In this document: in pieces, positions 51,121 to 59,698 of the stretch
Layout of the letters: each line of letters starts with the position of its first letter
Numbering within the stretch: position 1 is the stretch's first letter
Assembly (NCBI GenBank): GCA_017644045.1
Contig: JAEPMI010000006.1
Coordinates: forward strand, 529,314 to 593,313
Length of the DNA: 64,000 nucleotides
DNA from: Deltaproteobacteria bacterium
GTDB taxonomy: Bacteria; Myxococcota_A; Polyangia; Polyangiales; Houyiibacteriaceae
Direction: 5' to 3'
Notes under the pieces: model-generated
What the model was told of the DNA's origin: nothing
Seen by the model: only the letters and a program-made list of their open reading frames with translations
Databases searched by the model: none
Position numbers and translations under genes: made by a program

Positions 51121-51834
51121 ATGCGGCACGTTCTCATCGCCGACGACGAAGCGCGGATCCGCGAGGTGGTGCAATTCGCGCTCGAGCGAGAGGGCTTCCG
51201 CGTGACGACCACCATCGACGGTGGTGCGGCCCTCGAGGTCCTCACCGGGCGCAGCGAGCCGATCGACCTCGTCGTGCTGGACGTCATGATGCCGGTCGCC
51301 GATGGGCTGGAGGTCTGTCGACGGATGCGCGCCGACGAACGCCACGCCCGCACCCCCATCCTCTTCCTCTCCGCTCGCGGCGAGGAGATCGACCGCGTGC
51401 TCGGACTCGAGATGGGCGGTGACGACTACCTGACCAAGCCCTTCTCCCCGCGCGAGCTGGTCGCCCGGGTGCGCGCCATCCTCCGGCGCGCCGGACCCGA
51501 AGCGCGGACCGAGGGCGAGGAGAAGATCCTCGTCGCAGGTCCGCTCCGCATCGAGGTGGACCGTCACGCGGTCTACTGCGGCGCCCACGCGATCGAGCTG
51601 ACCGCGACCGAGCTCGGCGTGCTCGCCGCGCTCTTCCAGCGTCCGGGCATCGTGCTCTCCCGGCGCCAGCTGATGGAGCGCGCTTACGCCTACGACAACG
51701 TCGTGACCGAGCGGACGATCGACACGCACGTCCGCCGCATTCGCGCGAAGTTCCGCGAACACGGCATCGACCCCATCGCGACCGTCCACGGCGTCGGCTA
51801 CAAGGCCGCCGAGCTCGCCGCCCCAGGTCAGTGA
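51121..51834 (+). CDS. OmpR-family response regulator
   Basis: A 237-residue transcription regulator. The receiver domain has acidic residues in LIADDEARI, the phosphoacceptor Asp at residue 54 in VVLDVMMP, and the KP switch pair in DYLTKPFSPREL. The C-terminal winged helix ends VRRIRAKFREHGIDPIATVHGVGYKA. Start is ATG 51121; a GTG nine codons upstream is less likely. The kinase gene begins in the stop codon (GTGA), so the two form a pair. Confidence 0.95.
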   Translation: MRHVLIADDEARIREVVQFALEREGFRVTTTIDGGAALEVLTGRSEPIDLVVLDVMMPVADGLEVCRRMRADERHARTPILFLSARGEEIDRVLGLEMGGDDYLTKPFSPRELVARVRAILRRAGPEARTEGEEKILVAGPLRIEVDRHAVYCGAHAIELTATELGVLAALFQRPGIVLSRRQLMERAYAYDNVVTERTIDTHVRRIRAKFREHGIDPIATVHGVGYKAAELAAPGQ

Positions 51835-53354
51835 AGCGTCGGGACAAGGGGTTCCTCGCCTGGGTCCGCCGCGAGGGGAGCCGGCTCCGCTATCGGCTCC
51901 TGGTTGTGAACCTGGTCGTCGTCCTCGTGCCGGTCGCCGGCGTGGAGTTCGCCGACCTCTACGAGAAGCAACTGCTGCACGCGCTCGAGAACGACATGCG
52001 CCACCAGGCGCTCCTGGTGCGCCGCTTCCTCGAGTCGAACCACCGCCGGGGCGTCGCGCTTCGCCACTCGGCGCACGAAGAAGCGGTCCGCAACGCCGCT
52101 CGCGGTACGCGCATGCGGATCCGGATCTTCGACCGCGGCCGAGCGCTGGTGGTCGACTCACACCGCTTCGGCGCGCCGGAGGGACCCGAGCCGCCGCCGC
52201 CAGGCGGGCTGCTCTCGCGGAGCAGCACCAGCGGCGCGCCGAGCTGGGCGAGCGACGTCGTCTACGGGCGCCGCACCGATCGATGGCCGAGTCCACCGCA
52301 GCGCCCGGAGGTCGTGCAGGCCTTCGCCGGCCAACCGAGCTCGTACACACGGGTACGCGCCGGCGACCCGGCCGCGCTGCTCTTCGTGAGCGAGCCCATC
52401 ATCCCCCGCCGGCGGGTCGAGGGCGTGGTCTACGTGGTTCGGTCCACGCGGCCCGTGCTGGTCGAGCTCTATCGGATCCGTATGGGCCTCGCGATCCTGC
52501 TCGCGGCGGCGATGATCGTGACGGCGTTCGTGACGCTGCTCTTGGCGTGGAGCATCTCCCGACCGCTCGGGCGCATCTCACGTGCGGCCGGTCGGATCGC
52601 CGCGGGCGAACGCGACGTCTCGGTGCCCATCGAAGGCCGCGGCGAAGTGCGCGAGCTGGCGCGCAGCCTCGCGGCGATGACCGCAGAGCTCCAGCGCAGG
52701 TATCGGTTCGCGAGCGACTTCAGCGCCGACGTGGCCCACGAGCTGAAGTCCCCACTGACGAGCATTCGCGGCGCGGCCGAGCTGCTGCAGGACCTGGTGG
52801 AAGAGGCGGACCCGGACGATCCCGACGCGAAGGCACGACGCCGCTTCCTGACCAACATCCTCCTCGACGTGGAGCGCATCGATCGCTCCGTCAGCCGGCT
52901 CCTCGAGCTCGGTCGCGTGGAAGCGGGCGCGACGGTCCGCGATCCCATCCTGGCGGAGCCGGTCATCCGGGACACGGTCGAGCGCTTCGAGGGCGTGACC
53001 CTCGAGTGCGATCTCGATCGGGCGCGGGTGCACGCACGCGCGGCCGATCTGGAGCGGGCCCTCGCGAACCTGATCGAGAACGCGCTGCGCTACTCGCCCG
53101 ACGGAGTGGAGGTCACCGCCACGGCGTCCGACGGGCGGCTCCAGATCGCGGTCCGGGACCACGGCCCAGGCGTCCCCGAAGCGGTCCGGCCCAAGCTCTT
53201 CGAGCGCTTCTTCACCACCGACGAGGACCGCCGCGGCACCGGGCTCGGCCTGGCGATCGTCCGAGCGGTCGCCGAGGCCCACGGCGGCGAGGCCCGCTTC
53301 GAGGCGCCGAAGGACGGCGGAGCGCGCTTCATCCTCGAATTGCCCCTCGTCTGA
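51831..53354 (+). CDS. Membrane sensor histidine kinase
   Basis: A 507-residue kinase partner of the OmpR-type regulator. Two membrane helices lie near residues 22-40 and 215-240, enclosing a periplasmic sensor of about 175 residues. HAMP follows (about 240-293). The phospho-acceptor His 303 is in DVAHELKSPLTSIRG. The ATPase domain has NLIENALRYSPDG (N box), RDHGPGVPEAV (G1) and RRGTGLGLAIVRAVAEAHGG (G2). The layout resembles CreC/ChvG-type kinases. The signal sensed is unknown. GTG start at 51831 overlaps the regulator stop. Confidence 0.93.
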   Translation: MKRRDKGFLAWVRREGSRLRYRLLVVNLVVVLVPVAGVEFADLYEKQLLHALENDMRHQALLVRRFLESNHRRGVALRHSAHEEAVRNAARGTRMRIRIFDRGRALVVDSHRFGAPEGPEPPPPGGLLSRSSTSGAPSWASDVVYGRRTDRWPSPPQRPEVVQAFAGQPSSYTRVRAGDPAALLFVSEPIIPRRRVEGVVYVVRSTRPVLVELYRIRMGLAILLAAAMIVTAFVTLLLAWSISRPLGRISRAAGRIAAGERDVSVPIEGRGEVRELARSLAAMTAELQRRYRFASDFSADVAHELKSPLTSIRGAAELLQDLVEEADPDDPDAKARRRFLTNILLDVERIDRSVSRLLELGRVEAGATVRDPILAEPVIRDTVERFEGVTLECDLDRARVHARAADLERALANLIENALRYSPDGVEVTATASDGRLQIAVRDHGPGVPEAVRPKLFERFFTTDEDRRGTGLGLAIVRAVAEAHGGEARFEAPKDGGARFILELPLV

Positions 53355-53372
53355 CCGCTCGGGCTTCTCCAC

Positions 53373-53399
53373 CCTCTCGGGCCTCTCGGGCCTCTCGGG
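53373..53399. repeat. Three CCTCTCGGG tandem repeats
   Basis: Three exact, adjacent 9-bp copies about 18 bp after the kinase stop. Simple slippage-type tandem repeat. Confidence 0.9.
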
Positions 53400-53425
53400 C
53401 TTCGATGGACCCGATGAGCTTCTCG

Positions 53426-53595
53426 TTCTCGCACAGAGGCACCAAGAACACAGAGTGGCACGAAGGTTTTGGTGGGACCGGGTCGACGCCAAGCGGACAG
53501 GGTACGTAACCCGACACGCGAACCTCGCGGTGGCGTCGAACGATCCAATTCCCCCCTTTGTGTTCCTTCGTGGTCTTCGTGCCTTTGTGCGAAAA
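53426..53595. repeat. Imperfect inverted repeat with CACAGAGGCACCAAGAACAC arms
   Basis: The left arm, 53426-53455, contains GCACAGAGGCACCAAGAACA. The right arm, 53556-53595, is its imperfect reverse complement with 26 of 30 matches around a 10-base insertion. About 100 bp lie between. Similar TTTGTGTTC...GTGCCTTTGTGC text is known as a dispersed repeat in several bacterial genomes. Confidence 0.65.
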
Positions 53596-53684
53596 CAAGG
53601 AACCAACGGGTACAACGAAGCCTGCCCCCCACGCGCGACACAGCCGTAACGACGACCCCCAACGGGCCGTGATAACCGTCACAT

Positions 53685-55316
53685 GTGGTGAATCGGGCAT
53701 CGGTGTGGGCCGCGTGCGCCCTTCTCGTGGCGTGCTCGGGTGAGATCGGCGACGCGGATCCGAGACCGGGTAGCGACGGCGAGACCCTGCCCTTCGAGCC
53801 TTTCGAGGCCGCGATGCAGCGGCTCACGATCGCGCAGTACCAGAACTCGGTGAACGACATCCTGGGCGCGGGGCTCGACATCCCGAGCGACCTGGAGCCC
53901 GACACGACCATCAGCGGCTTCGTCTCGATCGGCGCTTCGCGGACGACCATCTCGCCCACCGGCGTCGAGAAGTACGAGGACGCGGCGTTCGTCGTCGCGC
54001 AGCAGGCGCTCGCCCCGGATCGCCGAGACGCGATCGTTCCCTGCACGCCCGCGGCCACCGTCGACGCGACCTGCGCCGAGGAGTTCGTGCGGGCGATGGG
54101 CCTGCGCTTCTTCCGGCGGCCGCTCTCGAACGCCGAGACCGCTCGCTACGTCGGTCTCGCTGGTGAGGCAGCCGGGACGTTGAACGACTTCTACGCCGGC
54201 CTCGAGTTCGCGCTCGCCGGCTTCCTCCAGTCGCCCCGCTTCCTCTTCCGCATCGAGGTCGGATCGCCTTCGGACGACCCCGACGTACGGGAATACGACG
54301 ACTGGGAGATGGCCTCCCGGTTGAGCTACGTGCTCTGGAACTCGACGCCCGACCTCGAGTTGCTCGACGCGGCCTCGCGGGGCGAGCTCACCACCGACGA
54401 CGGACTCCGCGCGCAAGTCGAGCGGATGCTCGCTTCGGACCGGTCGCGCGAGGCGGTTCGCAACTTCTTCCGCGAGCTCCTCGTCCTCGACGAGGTGCTC
54501 GAGGTCGAGAAGAACGCCGCCGTGTTCCCGGACTTCGACGAAGAGTTCCGGCACTCGGCGCAGGCGGAGACGCTGGCGCTCATCGAAGAGCACGTCTTCG
54601 ACGCCGACGGCGACTACCGAGAGCTCTTCACCACCCGCGACACCTTCCTGAACGCCGACCTCGCGGCCCACTACGGGCTCGAGGGCGAGTTCGGCACCGA
54701 GCTCGAGCCGGTCACCCTCCCCGAGGAGATCGGCCGTCGGGGTCTCCTCGGCCACGCGAGCCTCCTCTCGGTCTATGCCCACGACGAGAAGACCTCGGCC
54801 GCGCTCCGCGGGCGCTTCGTTCGCCAGGTGCTCCTCTGCGGCAACATCCCGAACCCGCCGGACGACGTGAGCACGGTCTTCCCGCCGAGCGACGCCCCCA
54901 CCCTGCGCGAGCGCGTGGAGCAACACCTGATGAACGACGGCTGCGCGGGCTGTCACTCGCTGATGGACCCCATCGGTCTCGGCCTCGAGAACTTCGACGC
55001 CGTGGGCGCATGGCGCCCGACCGAGAACGGCGCGACCATCGACCCGAGCGGCGTGGTCGACGGAGTGGCGTTCTCGGACGCGGCCGACCTGGGCCGGGTC
55101 GTCGCCGAGCACCCGAACGTCGGCGCGTGCATCACCCGCAGCCTCTACCGCTACGCCAGCGGGCACACGGAGAGCGCAGTCCAAGAGGAGGAGATCCAGG
55201 AGCTGGTCGAGCTCTTCGCCTCCGACGGTTACCGAGTCCGCGGTCTCCTCGAGGCGCTCGTCATGAGCCCCGGATTCCGACAGGCCTCCGCCAAGACCGA
55301 AGAGGAGGGCGAGTGA
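53685..55316 (+). CDS. DUF1592/DUF1588-family cytochrome-like lipoprotein
   Basis: A 543-residue predicted lipoprotein (signal ACALLVAC). The domain string matches the planctomycete/myxobacterial DUF1587-1592-1588-1585 set: RLTIAQYQNSVNDIL at the N-terminus, RFFRRPLSNAETARY, ALAGFLQSPRFLFRIE, RRGLLGHASLLSVYAH and a late CxxCH motif, CAGCHSLMDPIGLGLENFD, which could bind haem. Function is unknown. It is translationally coupled to the next gene (TGATG). GTG 53685 is the start; the next GTG, one codon on, is equally possible. Confidence 0.87.
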   Translation: MVNRASVWAACALLVACSGEIGDADPRPGSDGETLPFEPFEAAMQRLTIAQYQNSVNDILGAGLDIPSDLEPDTTISGFVSIGASRTTISPTGVEKYEDAAFVVAQQALAPDRRDAIVPCTPAATVDATCAEEFVRAMGLRFFRRPLSNAETARYVGLAGEAAGTLNDFYAGLEFALAGFLQSPRFLFRIEVGSPSDDPDVREYDDWEMASRLSYVLWNSTPDLELLDAASRGELTTDDGLRAQVERMLASDRSREAVRNFFRELLVLDEVLEVEKNAAVFPDFDEEFRHSAQAETLALIEEHVFDADGDYRELFTTRDTFLNADLAAHYGLEGEFGTELEPVTLPEEIGRRGLLGHASLLSVYAHDEKTSAALRGRFVRQVLLCGNIPNPPDDVSTVFPPSDAPTLRERVEQHLMNDGCAGCHSLMDPIGLGLENFDAVGAWRPTENGATIDPSGVVDGVAFSDAADLGRVVAEHPNVGACITRSLYRYASGHTESAVQEEEIQELVELFASDGYRVRGLLEALVMSPGFRQASAKTEEEGE

Positions 55317-56686
55317 TGGCCAAGAAGCGAAAGAAGCCGGGCACGAAGCTCAGCCGCCGCAACGTCCTCCGCGGAGTCGCTGCGGGCTCCGTGGTGACCC
55401 TCGGGCTGCCGCTCTTCGATTACCTCTTCGACGACAACGGCACCGCGATGGCCGATGGCGGCCCGATCCCGCGCCGCTTCGGCGTCTTCTTCTGGGGCAA
55501 CGGCGTGATCCCGGAGCGCTGGATCCCGAGCGGCACCGGACCCGGCTACGTCCTCAGCGAGCAGCTCGCCTCGCTCGCGCCGGTCAAGGAGCGAGTCAGC
55601 GTCATCACCGGGATGAACATCCGCACCGGCAACGAGCGCGGCCACCACGCAGGCACGGTCGGCATCCTCTCGGGGTCGCCCATGATCTCGCAGGAGCCCA
55701 CCGGCGGCGCCGGCTACGCGTCGACCTTCAGCGCGCCTTCCATCGACCAGGTGGTCGCGGCCGCCATCGGCGGCGAGTCCTTCTTCCCCTCGATCGAATA
55801 CGGCGTGCACGACGGCGCCCCCGGCAGCGAGGGCACGACGCTCAAGTACCTCTCCCACAACGGGCCGGACAACGTGAACCCGCCCGAGTACTCGCCGCGC
55901 GCACTCTTCGACCGGGTCTTCGGACCGGACTTCACCGCGCCGGACGAAACGCCGGAGGTCGACCCGCGCATCGGTCTGCGACGCAGCGTGCTCGACGTGG
56001 TCCTCCAGGACGGCGCCGATCTGCGCGCGGCGCTCGGTCGCTCGGACCAGATTCGCCTCGAGCAGCACCTCGACGGCATCCGCATGCTCGAGCGCCGGCT
56101 GCAGCGTCTCGAAGAGGACACGCCGCCGCCCTTCCTCGACGCCTGCATGCGGCCCGGAGAGCCGACCGATCCGGGCGGCGACCTGCGTGAGCGGAACCGG
56201 CTGATGGCGGACATCATGGCGCTCGCGCTCGCCTGCGATCGCACCCGCGTCTTCTCCAACATGTTCAGCGGCTCGGTGAGCAACACCCGCTACCCGGGCA
56301 CCGCCGGCGGCCACCACTCGCAGACCCACGACGAAGGCGATCCCTGGAGCGATGTCCACGCGGCGACGCTCTACATCATGGAGTGCTTCAGCGACATGCT
56401 GGTCGCCTTCCAGGACATCCCCGAAGCCGGCGAGACGCTGCTCGACCACATGGCGGTGCTCGGCTCCACGGACCTCTCCTGGGACCACAGCCCGAACGAC
56501 TACCCGATCCTCGTCGGCGGTGGCGCCTGCGGCTACCTGAAGACACCGGGCGTGCACTACCGCTCGTCCGGGGAGAACACCTCGAAGGTGCTCCTCTCGG
56601 TCATTCGCGCCGCGGGCGTGGACGCCCCCGAGTTCGGCAACGGCGGCGGTCACGTCACCGAGAGCTGCACCGAGATCGAAGCCTGA
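55316..56686 (+). CDS. DUF1552-family protein with a Tat signal
   Basis: A 456-residue protein. The N-terminus LSRRNVLRGVAAGSVVTLGLPL has the twin-arginine motif, so export in folded form is expected. DUF1552 features are RFGVFFWGNGVIPERW, GLNIRTGNE-like VITGMNIRTG, GGHHSQTHDEGD and LGSTDLSWDHSPNDYPILVGG. It follows DUF1592 genes in planctomycetes and myxobacteria and probably acts with it; the reaction is not known. The start overlaps the upstream stop by one base. The stop lies inside the hairpin shared with the convergent gene. Confidence 0.9.
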   Translation: MAKKRKKPGTKLSRRNVLRGVAAGSVVTLGLPLFDYLFDDNGTAMADGGPIPRRFGVFFWGNGVIPERWIPSGTGPGYVLSEQLASLAPVKERVSVITGMNIRTGNERGHHAGTVGILSGSPMISQEPTGGAGYASTFSAPSIDQVVAAAIGGESFFPSIEYGVHDGAPGSEGTTLKYLSHNGPDNVNPPEYSPRALFDRVFGPDFTAPDETPEVDPRIGLRRSVLDVVLQDGADLRAALGRSDQIRLEQHLDGIRMLERRLQRLEEDTPPPFLDACMRPGEPTDPGGDLRERNRLMADIMALALACDRTRVFSNMFSGSVSNTRYPGTAGGHHSQTHDEGDPWSDVHAATLYIMECFSDMLVAFQDIPEAGETLLDHMAVLGSTDLSWDHSPNDYPILVGGGACGYLKTPGVHYRSSGENTSKVLLSVIRAAGVDAPEFGNGGGHVTESCTEIEA

Positions 56687-56701
56687 GCGGCGAGCCGCTC
56701 A
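56684..56701. terminator. Bidirectional hairpin holding both convergent stop codons
   Basis: TGAGCGGC-GA-GCCGCTCA is an 8-bp perfect palindrome. Its first three bases are the TGA of the DUF1552 gene and its last three are the stop of the convergent lipoprotein gene. No T tract follows on either strand, so termination would be weak or factor-dependent. Confidence 0.45.
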
Positions 56702-57112
56702 CTCGGCGCGACGGTAGACCGTGATGATCCGGTAGGGGTCGCGCACCGTCGCGATGGCGATCGCCGGAGTCGTCCCGAGCCGAAGCTCGGCCACCTCGAG
56801 GTCGAGCGTGCCTTCTCGCGCCTGACTCCACTCGAGATCGGCCGGGATGGCGTCGCCGTGCGCGTAGACCGATTCGCCACGCCGCACTTCGGCGCCGAGC
56901 ACCTCGCTCTCGAGGATCAGCGGCGCGAAGAGCGTCTCCTCGAGCTCGGGTCGGGTCCGCGGGTGGCCAGCTTCGCTGTCGAGCGTTCGCTCGGCCCACG
57001 CCGCGAAGCGCTCGTGCTCCTGGCGGAAGGGCGCGGCCGCCTCGAGCGCCCGCGCGGCCGTACCGTCGGAGCACGCGAAGAGCGCCAGCGCGGCCAGCGG
57101 GACGGCCCTCAT
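56699..57112 (-). CDS. Small lipoprotein of unknown function
   Basis: A 137-residue predicted lipoprotein with the short signal MRAVPLAALALFAC. The mature part has a helix and then strands (ILESEVLGAEVRRGESVY, LEVAELRLGTTPAIAIATV, YRIITVYRR). No family recognised. The ATG overlaps the folA stop by 4 bases, so it is the last gene of the ctp-to-folA series. Confidence 0.6.
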   Translation of the reverse strand: MRAVPLAALALFACSDGTAARALEAAAPFRQEHERFAAWAERTLDSEAGHPRTRPELEETLFAPLILESEVLGAEVRRGESVYAHGDAIPADLEWSQAREGTLDLEVAELRLGTTPAIAIATVRDPYRIITVYRRAE

Positions 57113-57639
57113 GGGCCCGAGACGAAGCCGCGGCGGACCAGCGTGACGAAGGTGACGTCGGGAGTCTCGGCGGCCCGCCGCTCGACCTCCTCGAACGACT
57201 CGCGATCGAAGGCCGGGAAGTGCGCATCACCCTCGACCTCTCGGTCGATCTCGGTGAGGTGCAGATGCGTGACGAGCGGCAGGGCCAGCGCGTAGATGGT
57301 CGCGCCGCCGATGATCATCGGCGGCGCTTCGGCGTCGGCGCCGTACGCGACTTCGAGGGCCTCCTCGAGGCCGCGCGCGATGCGCAGGTCACCCTTCGGC
57401 GGAGTGGGCGCGAACTCGGGATCGCGGCTGAGCACGACGTTCACGCGCTTCGGCAGCGGGCGGCCGATGGTCTCGTAGGTCGTGCGACCCATCACGATGG
57501 CGTGGCCGGTGGTGAGCCGCTTGAAGTGCGCGAGGTCCTCGGGGATGTGCCAGGGCAGGCCGAGGTGGCCGCCCTCCTGGCCGATCACGCCACCCCGCGC
57601 GATGGCGGCGACGAGGCCGAGCTGTTTCTTCGCGGACAC
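57109..57639 (-). CDS. folA: Dihydrofolate reductase
   Basis: Reduces dihydrofolate to tetrahydrofolate with NADPH. The 176-residue protein has LVAAIARGGVIGQEGGHLGLPWHIPEDLAHFK, with the active-site Asp in PEDL, then VMGRTTYETIGRPLPKRVNVVLSR and the MIIGGATIYALAL nucleotide loop. A small His/Gly insertion lies before the LPWH block. GTG start at 57639. It lies 62 bp after thyA, the gap holding a GAGGGT repeat; thyA supplies its substrate by making dihydrofolate. Confidence 0.95.
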   Translation of the reverse strand: MSAKKQLGLVAAIARGGVIGQEGGHLGLPWHIPEDLAHFKRLTTGHAIVMGRTTYETIGRPLPKRVNVVLSRDPEFAPTPPKGDLRIARGLEEALEVAYGADAEAPPMIIGGATIYALALPLVTHLHLTEIDREVEGDAHFPAFDRESFEEVERRAAETPDVTFVTLVRRGFVSGP

Positions 57640-57650
57640 CGCTGCAGTCT

Positions 57651-57679
57651 AGGGTGAGGGTGAGGGTCAGGGCGAGGGT
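57651..57679. repeat. GAGGGTCAGGGCGAGGGT repeat between thyA and folA
   Basis: Carries the 18-base core GAGGGTCAGGGCGAGGGT at 57662-57679, identical to a stretch in the lepB-radical SAM gap (24922-24939), preceded by AGGGTGAGGGT. A second copy of the same dispersed intergenic element. Confidence 0.75.
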
Positions 57680-57701
57680 CCGAGTCGCGCGATCGCGCTC
57701 C

Positions 57702-58541
57702 TCAGACGGCGACCGGGGCCTTGATCCTCGGGTGGGGGTCGTAGCCTTCGAGGCGGAAGTCCTCGAAGCGGAAGTCGGCGAGCTCCTTGCGCGGCGCGAT
57801 CGTCAGGGTCGGTAGCGGGCGCGGCTCGCGGGCGAGCTGGGTGCGCGCCTGCTCGAGGTGGTTCGAGTAGAGGTGGACGTCGCCGAAGGTGTGGACGAAG
57901 TCGCCGGGCTCGAGGTCCGTGACCTGAGCGATCATCATCGTGAGCAGCGCGTAGCTGGCGATGTTGAAGGGCACGCCGAGGAAGAGGTCCGCGCTCCGCT
58001 GGTAGAGCTGACAGCTGAGCTTCCCGCGAGCGACGTAGAACTGGAAGAGCGTGTGGCAGGGCGGAAGCGCGACCTGATCGGCCTCGCCGGGGTGCCAGCC
58101 GGTCACGATGTGACGGCGGGACATCGGGTTCTTGCGGAGTCCCTCGACCAGCCGCGCGATCTGGTCGACGCCATCACGCTCGTAGGTCCCATCGGCCTTT
58201 CGCGTCGCGCCGAAGTTGCGCCACTGGTGACCGTAGACCGGTCCGAGGTCGCCTTCGGAGCGACCGAAGCGGGCCGTCTGCTCGGCGGTCGCCCACTCGT
58301 CCCAGATCGAGACGCCGACCTCCTGCAGGTGCTTCACGTCGGTGTCGCCGCGGAGGAACCAGAGCAGCTCGTGAATGATCGACTTGAGGTGGACCTTCTT
58401 CGTCGTGAGGAGCGGGAAGCCGTCGCCGAGGTCCACGCGCAACTGGCGACCGAAGAGGCTCTGGGTGCCGGTGCCGGTGCGATCCTCGCGCGGCACGCCC
58501 TCTTCGAGCACCTCGCGGAGCAGGTCGAGGTAGGCCTTCAC
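57702..58541 (-). CDS. thyA: Thymidylate synthase
   Basis: Makes dTMP from dUMP with methylene-tetrahydrofolate, releasing dihydrofolate. 279 residues. It has [41 protein letters not shown], the catalytic Cys in [28 protein letters not shown] and [14 protein letters not shown] short insertion near residues 110-125 ([11 protein letters not shown]) lies in a usually variable loop. GTG at 58541 overlaps the mlaD stop by 4 bases, an unusual coupling of an envelope gene with a nucleotide gene. Confidence 0.96.
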   Translation of the reverse strand: MKAYLDLLREVLEEGVPREDRTGTGTQSLFGRQLRVDLGDGFPLLTTKKVHLKSIIHELLWFLRGDTDVKHLQEVGVSIWDEWATAEQTARFGRSEGDLGPVYGHQWRNFGATRKADGTYERDGVDQIARLVEGLRKNPMSRRHIVTGWHPGEADQVALPPCHTLFQFYVARGKLSCQLYQRSADLFLGVPFNIASYALLTMMIAQVTDLEPGDFVHTFGDVHLYSNHLEQARTQLAREPRPLPTLTIAPRKELADFRFEDFRLEGYDPHPRIKAPVAV

Positions 58542-59698
58542 TCGCTCGCCTCGGTCTCGGTGACCTCGGCGTCGCCGCGCGAGTCGTCCCGGCGGATCGA
58601 GTAGCGCACCAGCGCGCGCAGGATCTCGTTGCGCTCGAGGTCGCCGACCAGCCGCTTCACGTCCTCGTAGATCGACGGATCCATCACCAGCCCGCCGATG
58701 GTGCCGCGGCCCGAGCGGATCTCGCCGGTGACCGCCGCGATGTCCTCGCTCGCCTGGGTCAGGTTCGCAATCATCTGCTCGCCGGTGTCCTCGTAGATCA
58801 GGTCGTGAACCATCCCGTCCCCGGTGCGCACGTCGCCGAGGAGGGTGGCCAGCTCGTCGCTCGCTCGCCCGATGTTGGCGAGCGCCTCCTTGCCCTCCTG
58901 CCCGTAGATGAGCGCGTGGGCGGTGCCGTCGCCGCGCTGCACCTCGTCGGCGATCATCCGCGCGCTGCGGGCGGTACGCCGCAGCTCGTCGGACGTCGAC
59001 CGGATGTTCGCGAGGGTCTGCTCCACGTCGTCGGCGGTGCTCGGGTCGGTCATCAGCCGCTGCACCAGGCCGTCGCCGCCGGCGAGCATGCCCGTCAGCC
59101 GCGCGAGGTTGTGCGCGGTCTCCGCCAGATCCTGGCCGAACTGGGGGTCACCGAGCGGCTCGGTCGCGGTGCGGACGTTCCCGATCACGTCCTCGACCTG
59201 GTTGGCCATGTCCTCGACCTTGGCCATCAGGTCGCCGCCCGCGGTGGTCACGAGCGGCGTCTCACGGTCCCACTCCGGGAGCCGCTGGTCACCGACGGAG
59301 ATGTCGATGAGCCGGTCGCCGAGCATGCCCTTGCTGCCGATGGTCGCCTCGCTCCGAGGGATCACGTTCCCCTCGTCGTCGCGTGTCTCTTCGTCGCCCG
59401 GGTTGCCGCGGATCAACCGGGCCGCGTCCTGGATGATCCGGAAGTGCACCTCGACCTGGCCGTCGTCGCGGAACTTAACCGACTCGACGCTGCCGACGCT
59501 CACGCCCGCGATGCGCACCGTGTTGCCGGCCCGGAGCCCGCCCACGTCCTCGAAGATCGCGTGGTAGTCGGACTTCGACTTGAACATGCTCTGCTGGTTG
59601 CCGATGACGAACGCGAGCGTCCCACCGATCAGGAGCGCGACGACGACGAAGACGCCGACGCGCAGCTCCATCCGCTTCTTCTTCTGCGGCTCGCTCAT
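58538..59698 (-). CDS. mlaD: MCE-domain lipid-transport protein MlaD
   Basis: Substrate-binding component of a phospholipid transporter in the inner membrane. One membrane helix lies near residues 12-32. A single MCE domain follows (about 38-125): [25 protein letters not shown] and [17 protein letters not shown] long helical C-terminal region runs from about 150 to 370 with repeated [12 protein letters not shown]-like helices, as in long MlaD-type proteins that form tubes. 386 residues, longer than enterobacterial MlaD (about 180). ATG at 59698 overlaps the mlaF stop by 4 bases. Confidence 0.9.
   Translation of the reverse strand: MSEPQKKKRMELRVGVFVVVALLIGGTLAFVIGNQQSMFKSKSDYHAIFEDVGGLRAGNTVRIAGVSVGSVESVKFRDDGQVEVHFRIIQDAARLIRGNPGDEETRDDEGNVIPRSEATIGSKGMLGDRLIDISVGDQRLPEWDRETPLVTTAGGDLMAKVEDMANQVEDVIGNVRTATEPLGDPQFGQDLAETAHNLARLTGMLAGGDGLVQRLMTDPSTADDVEQTLANIRSTSDELRRTARSARMIADEVQRGDGTAHALIYGQEGKEALANIGRASDELATLLGDVRTGDGMVHDLIYEDTGEQMIANLTQASEDIAAVTGEIRSGRGTIGGLVMDPSIYEDVKRLVGDLERNEILRALVRYSIRRDDSRGDAEVTETEASE

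Larger units (their letters stand above)
53355..53684. other. Non-coding stretch with repeats
   Basis: 330 bp between the kinase and the DUF1592 gene. It begins with three 9-bp CCTCTCGGG repeats and contains the imperfect inverted repeat described separately. No gene is visible. The last 40 bases before GTG 53685 should hold the start region of the DUF1592 gene, but no ribosome site stands out. Confidence 0.7.
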
